This document shows positions 1 to 5,681 of a DNA stretch of 9,998 bases, piece by piece. The notes beneath the pieces were generated by a model. It was not told where the DNA came from. It saw only the letters and a program-made list of their open reading frames with translations, and searched no databases. Origin of the DNA: an uncultured Clostridia bacterium (GTDB lineage: Bacteria > Bacillota > Clostridia > Lachnospirales > Lachnospiraceae); NCBI GenBank assembly GCA_946614685.1, contig CAMOHF010000019.1:1-9998 (forward strand). Reading direction: 5' to 3'. The position numbers were made by a program, and so were the translations under genes. Within the stretch, counting starts at the first letter, position 1. Each line of letters starts with the position of its first letter.

Positions 1-840
1 GTAGCTGATCACGGGGAAGGTTGTATCCGTAACGGAAAATCCTTCCGGTGCAAATTTCTTAAAGGTCTCGGCAAGCACCTGCTCACCGATCTTAAAGACA
101 TCCTCCTGGGTTGCAAAGCTCATCTCAAAGTCGAGCTGGTAGAACTCTCCCGGAGAACGGTCCGCTCTCGCATCCTCATCACGGAAGCAGGGAGCGATCT
201 GGAAATACTTGTCAAAGCCGGCAACCATCAGAAGCTGCTTGTACTGCTGCGGTGCCTGGGGAAGCGCGTAAAACTTGCCCTTGTATCTTCTGGACGGCAC
301 GATGTAATCTCTTGCGCCCTCGGGAGAGGATGCACAGAGGATGGGAGTCTGGATCTCAAGGAAGCCGAGCTCTGTCATCTTTTCGCGAAGGAAGCTGATC
401 ACCTTGGATCTGAAGATCATCGTATCCTTCACCTTGCGGTTACGAAGATCCAGGTAACGATACTTTAAGCGTACCTCCTCGCGTACCTCCTTGGAGGTTG
501 CGATCTCGAAGGGTACAGGCTTGTAGACCTTGCCGAGGATATCTACGGAATGTGCCTCAAGCTCGATGGTACCGGTGGGGATCTTCGGATTGTAGGTCTC
601 CTCGTCTCTGTGCTCCACCTTGCCCGCTACGGAGATGGCATCCTCTCTCTGAATACCCTCCAGCAGGGATGTGTCGCGCATAACCACCTGCATCACGCCG
701 TACATGTCACGCAGATCTATAAATGAAACGCCGCCGTGGTCGCGGATATTCTCCACCCAGCCGGCCAGTCTGATTTCCTGTCCGATCATATCTTCCGTGA
801 TCGATTCCATCGTCATATCTCTGTACTTATTTGCTTCCAT
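1..840 (-). CDS. aspS: Aspartyl-tRNA synthetase, N-terminal 280 residues (cut by window edge)
   Basis: Class II aminoacyl-tRNA synthetase that charges tRNA-Asp with aspartate in the cytoplasm. The frame is open from the ATG at 840 to the window edge, about half of the usual bacterial length of roughly 590. An OB-fold anticodon-binding domain spans about residues 20-106 (AGWVENIRDHGGVSFIDLRD at 26-45). The catalytic domain follows: a motif-1 region FLEIQTPIL (160-168), PEGARDYIVPSR (173-184), the QAPQQYKQ loop (195-202), and motif 2 FRDEDARADR...EFYQLD (219-237). The motif-2 loop reads SPGEFYQLD rather than the common QPEFTQID, a form I associate with Clostridia. The GAD insert, motif 3 and C-terminus lie outside. 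An AGGAG site at 849-853, 8 nt from the ATG, fixes the start. The gene has its own promoter and is functionally unrelated to the upstream polymer genes. Identity is very secure. Confidence 0.97.
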   Translation of the reverse strand, partial: MEANKYRDMTMESITEDMIGQEIRLAGWVENIRDHGGVSFIDLRDMYGVMQVVMRDTSLLEGIQREDAISVAGKVEHRDEETYNPKIPTGTIELEAHSVDILGKVYKPVPFEIATSKEVREEVRLKYRYLDLRNRKVKDTMIFRSKVISFLREKMTELGFLEIQTPILCASSPEGARDYIVPSRRYKGKFYALPQAPQQYKQLLMVAGFDKYFQIAPCFRDEDARADRSPGEFYQLDFEMSFATQEDVFKIGEQVLAETFKKFAPEGFSVTDTTFPVISY

Positions 841-927
841 GATCAACTCTCCTGATTCTTAGTTTCTTATTGAATGGCATAAATATACCAACTAATAATA
901 AGCCAAAACCGTCAAAAAGTAAACAAT
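841..927. other. AT-rich intergenic gap between polymer operon and aspS
   Basis: This 87-nt gap is the only one longer than 24 nt in the window. It is markedly AT-rich compared with the flanking genes and contains the aspS promoter and the AGGAG ribosome-binding site (849-853). I looked for a GC-rich hairpin followed by T residues that would end the upstream operon and found none, so read-through from the polymer genes into aspS is possible. Confidence 0.6.
895..923 (-). promoter_or_regulatory. Sigma-A-type promoter for aspS
   Basis: On the minus strand the gap before aspS holds TTTACT (918-923) and TATTAT (895-900) separated by exactly 17 nt, a good match to the -35/-10 consensus. The -35 box begins just after the stop codon of the glycosyltransferase gene (928-930). 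The predicted start near 888 gives a leader of under 50 nt, too short for a T-box. A second possible -10, the extended TGGTATATT at 882-890, lacks a good -35. This is inferred from sequence only. Confidence 0.6.
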
Positions 928-1749
928 TTAGTGCTTTTTCGGCATATATTTTTTGATACCACCGACGATATACCCGCACAGCATGATAAAAGACTTCATC
1001 CGGCCGTATCCCGCTACACGGAAGGTTTTAAGGTTCATCCCGAGGGATTTTACCTTGGAGCCTGATTTTCCGCGGGCGGACGACCTGTAATCGATCAGCG
1101 GTTCATCGATACCTGTGGCATAAGGATAATCCGAAAGGATACGAAGCCAGGTCAGGTAGTCCTCGTGTACCTCATCGTGTTCCATCGGATAGGCAAGCAT
1201 CAGTTCACGGCGGATCATCACGGAAGAACAGTTGACACAGTTTCCGTGATGAAGTGTGCGCTCCGTGATACGCTCCGGCGTACCGATCACGTGTCCCGTC
1301 GGTTTTCCGTCGTAGGAAAGCATCCTTCTTCCCGTGCAGCAAAACGCCGCATCCGATCCTTCCATGCGGGCAAGCTGCGCGGCAAGTTTTCCTTTTCGGA
1401 AACGGTCATCCGCATCCAGGAAGGCCACATATTCTCCCGCTGCCAGCTTCGTTCCCAGGTTTCGGGCCGCGGATACGCCGCCGTTTTGGGAAAGGAGCAC
1501 GATCAAAACCTCCGTCGTCATCCCGTAGGCTGTTACCGAAAGCCTTTTTTCCTCTGCCGTATCCGTAAGGATACGCACAGGGAATTTGGCAAGCAGACGT
1601 TCAAACAGAAAAACGCCCGCCCCATCCGGCGAAGCGTCATCTATGATGATCAGTTCCTTCTCTGCATCCTGTGCAAGGGCGGAGCCCACCGCTCCGCACA
1701 GAAACCTTTTTTGATTGTAAACAGGGATGACAACCGACACCTTCATCAT
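928..1749 (-). CDS. GT2 family glycosyltransferase
   Basis: A 273-residue, GT-A-fold glycosyltransferase, expected to transfer a sugar from a nucleotide-sugar to the growing polymer at the inner face of the membrane; donor and acceptor cannot be told. Visible motifs are the N-terminal strand VSVVIPVYNQ (3-12), IIIDDASPDG (34-43), NGGVSAARNLG (89-99), the metal-binding DxD-type FLDADD (110-115) and a HED (195-197) where the catalytic base is usually found. The C-terminus is hydrophobic then basic (about 253-273), consistent with membrane association. The segment between the DDAS and NGGVSAARN motifs is about 20 residues longer than usual. A longer reading frame runs upstream to 1860, but its extra 37 residues overlap the preceding gene and are not GT2-like. 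The ATG at 1749 has GGGAGG 6 nt upstream (1756-1761) and sits 1 nt after the preceding stop; the adjacent ATG at 1746 is equally possible. Likely the last gene of the operon. Confidence 0.92.
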   Translation of the reverse strand: MMKVSVVIPVYNQKRFLCGAVGSALAQDAEKELIIIDDASPDGAGVFLFERLLAKFPVRILTDTAEEKRLSVTAYGMTTEVLIVLLSQNGGVSAARNLGTKLAAGEYVAFLDADDRFRKGKLAAQLARMEGSDAAFCCTGRRMLSYDGKPTGHVIGTPERITERTLHHGNCVNCSSVMIRRELMLAYPMEHDEVHEDYLTWLRILSDYPYATGIDEPLIDYRSSARGKSGSKVKSLGMNLKTFRVAGYGRMKSFIMLCGYIVGGIKKYMPKKH

Positions 1750-1750
1750 C

Positions 1751-3028
1751 TTAATCCTCCCGCATCGCGTCTCCGAAGACCAGTTCCATGATCCGGTCCG
1801 TCGCATGTCCGTCGCAGGCCGACATAAACTTCTCCCTAAAGTCGGACACCTTCTTCGCATCGAACCTTGTGTCGATGTTTCGTATATAATCGATCATGGG
1901 CGCATTGTCCACAAAGATCGGTCCCGGTACAAAGTCCTTGTAATCGTAGTAGAAACCTCTCCAGTCATAGTAGTCATCGAGGTCGTAGGCATAAAAGATC
2001 ATGGGGCGATTGTAGACGGAATACTCAAACACCAGCGACGAATAATCCGAGATACAGATATCCGCTACGGTAAGCAGCTCCTCGATGGACATATCATCCG
2101 TTACATCAAATGCAAAATGCTCGTATCCTTCCGGAATCTCCGTGCGGGTCTTCACAAAGGGATGCAGCTTAAAGAGCAGTACGTAATCCTCGGCAAATGC
2201 ATCGCCGAAAGCTGCTATATCCAGACAATCCGGTGTCTGGGCATGCGCCACACGTCCGCGGAAGGTCGGTGCATAGAGGATCACCTTCTTGCCCTTCGCA
2301 GCGGGGCAGCACTTTAAGAGATGTTTCCTCGCCTTGTCGAGCGCCCTGTCATCAAAAAACCAGTCAGTACGGGATACGCCCACCGGCTTTACCACACCGG
2401 GATGATCCTTAAGCGACATAGCTTCCTCATAAGCCCAGACGATCTCCGGCGACGATACCGTAACGTGGGTGTAATTTCCGTGATACGGATACTTTTCAAG
2501 TGTCTTTTTGTCATCGCCGAAGAGAAGTTCCGCCGTAGACATGCCGAATTTCTTAAACGCACCGCAGGCATGCCACATCTGGGTGACCACGGTCTCCTTG
2601 CGCATGGGAAGGCAGGCAAGCACCTCCGAGGAATCATTGATGAATACGTAAGCCGCATCCGCCATATCGGCAACCAAAGCGCGGCAGCGTCTTGCATAGG
2701 CCTTTCTCTTGCAGAATCCCGATCTGAGCATATGCACATGAATGGTGTATCCGCCGTGTTTCTTCAGACGCTTGTAGACGTAGGTGAAATTATCGGTCAG
2801 CTTTGCCTCTCTGACCTCGATAAAGATGACCTTGTTTTTCTTTAACGGCTTTTCCGCATACTTTCTGTAGATGGACGGATAGACCTTTCGCAGGTTGTGG
2901 GATTTGTACCACTTACGAAAGACCGTACGCACCGCACGATACACCTTGCGAAGCGCGCGGTACGGAATCGTTGCCTGTATTCTCTTAAATGTATCTGTTT
3001 CCTTAAATTCTTTCCACTTTTCTTTCAT
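1751..3028 (-). CDS. CDP-glycerol/alditol phosphotransferase, TagF/TagB/TarL family (second of two)
   Basis: A 425-residue member of the CDP-glycerol:poly(glycerophosphate) glycerophosphotransferase family, which moves an alditol phosphate from a CDP-alditol to a lipid-linked acceptor to start or extend a teichoic-acid-type chain at the inner membrane face. Family motifs are TQMWHACGAFKKFG (149-162), LYAPTFRG (251-258), LFKLHP with the conserved His (285-290), ISDYSSLVFEY (326-336) and DGHATDR (406-412). The first 65 residues are very basic (many KR, e.g. IPYRALRKVYRAVRTVFRKW), fitting a peripheral membrane protein. There is no extra N-terminal glycosyltransferase domain, unlike long TagF-like polymerases. 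The ATG lies 5 nt after the preceding stop with GGAG about 8 nt upstream, overlapping that stop. Whether this is the primase (TagB-like) or polymerase (TagF/TarL-like), and whether it uses glycerol, ribitol or another alditol, cannot be read from sequence. Confidence 0.93.
   Translation of the reverse strand: MKEKWKEFKETDTFKRIQATIPYRALRKVYRAVRTVFRKWYKSHNLRKVYPSIYRKYAEKPLKKNKVIFIEVREAKLTDNFTYVYKRLKKHGGYTIHVHMLRSGFCKRKAYARRCRALVADMADAAYVFINDSSEVLACLPMRKETVVTQMWHACGAFKKFGMSTAELLFGDDKKTLEKYPYHGNYTHVTVSSPEIVWAYEEAMSLKDHPGVVKPVGVSRTDWFFDDRALDKARKHLLKCCPAAKGKKVILYAPTFRGRVAHAQTPDCLDIAAFGDAFAEDYVLLFKLHPFVKTRTEIPEGYEHFAFDVTDDMSIEELLTVADICISDYSSLVFEYSVYNRPMIFYAYDLDDYYDWRGFYYDYKDFVPGPIFVDNAPMIDYIRNIDTRFDAKKVSDFREKFMSACDGHATDRIMELVFGDAMRED
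1756..1761 (-). promoter_or_regulatory. Ribosome-binding site that fixes the start of the GT2 gene
   Basis: GGGAGG on the minus strand, inside the last codons of the preceding phosphotransferase gene and 6 nt from the ATG at 1749. It shows that the 37 upstream in-frame codons are not translated as part of this protein. Confidence 0.8.
1801..1824 (-). repeat. 24-bp near-identical block shared by the two phosphotransferase genes (copy 1)
   Basis: Matches 3075-3098 at 23 of 24 positions. It encodes the MSACDGHATDR region near the C-terminus. The surrounding DNA is much less similar, so this marks a strongly conserved protein motif with shared codon choice, or a small tract of gene conversion. 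Confidence 0.7.
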
Positions 3029-3033
3029 GTCTT

Positions 3034-4149
3034 TTACTCCAAGTCCTTATGTATGTAAGCCGCCACCCGATCTGTCGCATGTCCGTCGCAAGCCGACATG
3101 TATTTGGCTAAAAATCTGCTTCTTTCGTCTTTTTGCAAATCTTCCCGGAGAGCATCCTTCACTGCCCGGTCCAGGTCCCCTTCTTTTTTTATCACAAGTC
3201 CCGGAAGTTCCTCATAAGAAAGGTACCAGCCTCTTCGGTCCCGGTATTCACTCAAATCAGGTGCAAAAAAGATCACCGGCCGGTCAAGCAGGAGGTATTC
3301 GAAGAATACCGAAGAGTAATCCGTGATCAGGACATCCGCCACCGCAAGAAGCTCCGATGTGTTCATAGCGCCGTCCTTCTTCATATGCGGATGGTAGCTT
3401 TTTACGAGAAAGATACCCGCATCCTCTCTCAGGCGATCCACCGCAGCCTCGCCCGGAAGCAATCCCTCTGCCTGAGCCTTCGCTGTTTGCGCATTCCCGC
3501 GGAAGGAAGGTGCCCAAAGCACAATCTTTTTTCCGACTGCCTCCGGATGTGCCGAATAAAAAGCCTCCCGGCAACTGTTTGCATACGCCTCGGAGTAAAG
3601 CCGGTCCGTGCAGGGAATACCGATGGCGTCCACCACCCCGTCCGCCTGACGCATGGCCGAAGCAAAGTAAGGCACACAGGCTTTCGCGCTCACTGCGACA
3701 AGGTCGTAGTTTTTGTAGACATTTCCTTTGTAGTCTGCAGGGATGTCGTCTTCCGTATCATAACCGAATTTCTTAAATGCGCCGCAGCCGTGCCAAAGCT
3801 GGATCACCTTCGTATCCTTCTTCTTTCTGCAGGCAGCCACCGGCAGGAAATTGTCACAGATCACTACACAGCCGGCCGTTGCGTAGAGCTTCATGAAGGC
3901 AGCCGAGCGTCTGAGTGCGGACAGTGTCCCGATTTTTTCCGTGTCAAAAAAGAAGCCCCGTACCCGGCAGCCCTCCTGTTTCATCCTGTCCGCCAGATGC
4001 GCCATCTGGGGCGGACAGCTTGTATGGTGCGCATCCGCGAATACAACCAGATCCGGATCGATCTTTCGTCTCCGGTTCAGATTGTAAACAAGCGGGAGTA
4101 TCACATGCTGCGTAAGCATTTTCAATCGGCTTCTCAGTGTGCGCTTCAT
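3034..4149 (-). CDS. CDP-glycerol/alditol phosphotransferase, TagF/TagB/TarL family (first of two)
   Basis: A 371-residue paralogue of the next gene, of the same Glyphos_transf type. Conserved blocks are IQLWHGCGAFKKFG (116-129), LWAPSFRG (211-218), KSYHPH (250-255), ITDYSSVFFEY (275-285) and DGHATDR (355-361). The catalytic histidines expected from the family are thus present at 120 and in the YHPH block. It is shorter than its partner, with a shorter basic N-terminus (about 1-29). Outside the motifs the two proteins differ clearly, which argues for two distinct steps, such as primase and polymerase or two chain segments, rather than a recent copy. The ATG is 1 nt after the stop of the transporter ATPase gene. 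The nearest GAGGAA is about 13 nt upstream inside that gene, so translation probably depends on coupling. The alditol substrate is unknown; the upstream TarI-like gene makes a CDP-alditol plausible. Confidence 0.93.
   Translation of the reverse strand: MKRTLRSRLKMLTQHVILPLVYNLNRRRKIDPDLVVFADAHHTSCPPQMAHLADRMKQEGCRVRGFFFDTEKIGTLSALRRSAAFMKLYATAGCVVICDNFLPVAACRKKKDTKVIQLWHGCGAFKKFGYDTEDDIPADYKGNVYKNYDLVAVSAKACVPYFASAMRQADGVVDAIGIPCTDRLYSEAYANSCREAFYSAHPEAVGKKIVLWAPSFRGNAQTAKAQAEGLLPGEAAVDRLREDAGIFLVKSYHPHMKKDGAMNTSELLAVADVLITDYSSVFFEYLLLDRPVIFFAPDLSEYRDRRGWYLSYEELPGLVIKKEGDLDRAVKDALREDLQKDERSRFLAKYMSACDGHATDRVAAYIHKDLE
3075..3098 (-). repeat. 24-bp near-identical block shared by the two phosphotransferase genes (copy 2)
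   Basis: Partner of 1801-1824, in the same orientation and about 1.27 kb away, differing at one base. It lies in the C-terminal coding part of the first phosphotransferase gene, over the same SACDGHATDR residues. Recombination between the copies could in principle fuse the genes, but 24 bp is short. Confidence 0.7.
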
Positions 4150-4150
4150 A

Positions 4151-4888
4151 TCACTTCGTCATTTCCTCGTAGATGTCGGCCACCTCTTTGATGGGGCCGA
4201 AGTGTTTGATCTCTCCGTGATCTAAGATCATGGCCTTGTTGCAGATACGTCTTACCTGCTCCAGGTTGTGCGACACAAAAAGCACGGTCACGCCGGTATT
4301 CATCATGGATACGAGTTTCGCCTCACTCTTCTTTTTGAACTTCGCATCTCCGACGGACAAAACCTCATCTAAGATCAGAACATCGGGAGACACAGCCGTG
4401 GCAATGGAGAACCCGAGACGGCTCTTCATACCGGAGCTGTAGTTTTTAAGGGGCACATGGATAAATTTGCCCAGTTCCGAAAAGGCTACGATCTCGTCGT
4501 ACTTCTCCTCCATATACTTTCTGGAGTGACCGAGCACCGCACCGTAGAGGAAAATGTTCTCCTCGCCGGTATACTGCATATCGAAGCCCGCGCCGAGCTC
4601 GATCATGGGCGCAAGCACGCCCTGCTTTACGACCTCACCCTCGGTGGGGCGGAACACGCCCGCGATCACCTTCATCAGGGTGGACTTTCCCGCACCGTTT
4701 AGGCCGAGAATTCCGACACGGTCTCCCTTCTCCACAGAAAAAGTGATGTGCCGAAGCGCCCAGAATTCATTGAATCGAAGTTCCCGCTTCATCATCTTGA
4801 TGAAGTACTCCTTCAGGCTGTCGACCTTCTCCGTACTTAAATTGAATCGCATTCCCACATCGGAAAGGCGGATGATTTCTTCACTCAC
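4151..4888 (-). CDS. tagH: Teichoic-acid/polysaccharide ABC exporter, ATP-binding protein (TagH/Wzt type)
   Basis: A 245-residue ATPase that powers export of a lipid-linked polymer with the permease encoded just upstream. Walker A is GLNGAGKST (62-70), the signature is NYSSGMKSRLGF (149-160) in the YSSGM form typical of polysaccharide exporters, Walker B is VLILDE (170-175), the D-loop is SVGD (178-181) and the switch His is in SHN (206-208). The N-terminal stretch (residues 1-45, with DSLKEYF and RFNEFWAL) is the one seen in TagH/Wzt proteins. There is no C-terminal substrate-binding or extracellular extension such as in Bacillus TagH or E. coli Wzt, so this is a nucleotide-binding-domain-only version. 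The start chosen is a GTG at 4888 with GGAG 7 nt upstream (4896-4899), 13 nt after the permease stop; the longer frame to 4945 would overlap the permease and adds no family-like sequence. Confidence 0.95.
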   Translation of the reverse strand: MSEEIIRLSDVGMRFNLSTEKVDSLKEYFIKMMKRELRFNEFWALRHITFSVEKGDRVGILGLNGAGKSTLMKVIAGVFRPTEGEVVKQGVLAPMIELGAGFDMQYTGEENIFLYGAVLGHSRKYMEEKYDEIVAFSELGKFIHVPLKNYSSGMKSRLGFSIATAVSPDVLILDEVLSVGDAKFKKKSEAKLVSMMNTGVTVLFVSHNLEQVRRICNKAMILDHGEIKHFGPIKEVADIYEEMTK

Positions 4889-4895
4889 GATTGTT

Positions 4896-4899
4896 CTCC
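4896..4899 (-). promoter_or_regulatory. Ribosome-binding site that fixes the GTG start of the exporter ATPase
   Basis: GGAG on the minus strand, 7 nt before the GTG at 4888 and within the short gap after the permease stop. No ATG in frame is equally placed, so this site decides the start. Confidence 0.75.
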
Positions 4900-4901
4900 G
4901 G

Positions 4902-5678
4902 TTAAATGTATAGGATAAATCTGTTTTGGTTCTTCTCAAAGGCAATGCTTCCGATCACCAGTGTGACCAGGGCAAAGCCGGTTGCATACAGAAGCATCTC
5001 GGCGTTCATCGGTCTGCCGAAGACGCAGTCTCTGAAACAGCTGATGACACAGAACAGCGGGTTGCAGGAAAGGATCCATCTGACGCCGCTCGAAAGTATC
5101 TTGTCCGGGTAGTAAAAGATCGCGCAGGTGTACATCACAAGCATGAGTCCTACATTCCAGAGGTACTCCATATCCCGGAAGAAGACGCCGATGGTGGAAA
5201 GGATCATCCCCACGCCGAGCGAAAGCGCAAACAACACGATCAGGGGGATCACCGCCAAAAGCGTACGCAGTGTGGGATAGACACCGAGCACCAGTGAGAC
5301 CACAAAGAGCACGATCAGGGAAATTGCAAACAGGATGTAGTTAAATACCACATCCGAAAGCGGATAAAGATACTTCGGTACATATACCTTCTTGATCATG
5401 GCTTCGTTCTTACGGATGGATTTTAATGCCGCCGTCGTAGACTGCGAAAAGAGGCTGTAGAGTAATCTTCCCGCCAAAATGTAGACCGGGAAAGCCTTTT
5501 CCTTGTGTCCGAGCAATGTGCCGAACACCACAGTCAGCACGATCATGGTAAGAAGCGGCTCGATCATCGACCAGACAATACCCAGGTAAGACCGTCTGTA
5601 CTTTAACTTGATACCCTTTCTTACAAGCTCCGTGAAAAGATTATTGTATTGTCGAAATTCCTGTATTTTTTCTTTCAT
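4902..5678 (-). CDS. tagG: Teichoic-acid/polysaccharide ABC exporter, permease (TagG/Wzm type)
   Basis: A 258-residue ABC-2 type membrane protein that forms the translocation channel for the polymer, partnered with the adjacent ATPase. The N-terminal amphipathic stretch and KYRRSYLGIVWSMIEPLL (26-43) are characteristic. About six membrane segments can be seen, near residues 35-56, 63-80, 107-133, 138-166, 171-190 and 228-246. The cytoplasmic coupling-type motif GVFFRDMEYLWN lies at 164-175. Length fits the family (about 260). The start is 3 nt after the stop of the L,D-transpeptidase gene, and no good Shine-Dalgarno site precedes it; only AGAAG abuts the ATG. Translation is probably coupled to the gene before. 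It could equally be called Wzm; the neighbouring CDP-alditol phosphotransferases favour a teichoic-acid-type cargo. Confidence 0.94.
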   Translation of the reverse strand: MKEKIQEFRQYNNLFTELVRKGIKLKYRRSYLGIVWSMIEPLLTMIVLTVVFGTLLGHKEKAFPVYILAGRLLYSLFSQSTTAALKSIRKNEAMIKKVYVPKYLYPLSDVVFNYILFAISLIVLFVVSLVLGVYPTLRTLLAVIPLIVLFALSLGVGMILSTIGVFFRDMEYLWNVGLMLVMYTCAIFYYPDKILSSGVRWILSCNPLFCVISCFRDCVFGRPMNAEMLLYATGFALVTLVIGSIAFEKNQNRFILYI

Positions 5679-5681
5679 CTT

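Noticed and set aside
841..927. Possible T-box or other leader regulator before aspS
   Set aside because: The leader from the predicted start is under 50 nt, with no stem-loop or T-box-like sequence.
880..960. Terminator after the GT2 gene
   Set aside because: T-rich and A-rich runs are present but no GC-rich inverted repeat precedes them on the minus strand.
1750..1860. N-terminal extension of the GT2 frame up to 1860
   Set aside because: It overlaps the preceding gene by over 100 nt, encodes Arg/Cys-rich sequence unlike GT2 proteins, and the ATG at 1749 has a strong ribosome-binding site.
3133..4191. 352-codon open frame on the plus strand opposite a phosphotransferase gene
   Set aside because: Antisense shadow: no recognisable motif, and the minus-strand frame carries all family motifs of a CDP-alditol phosphotransferase.
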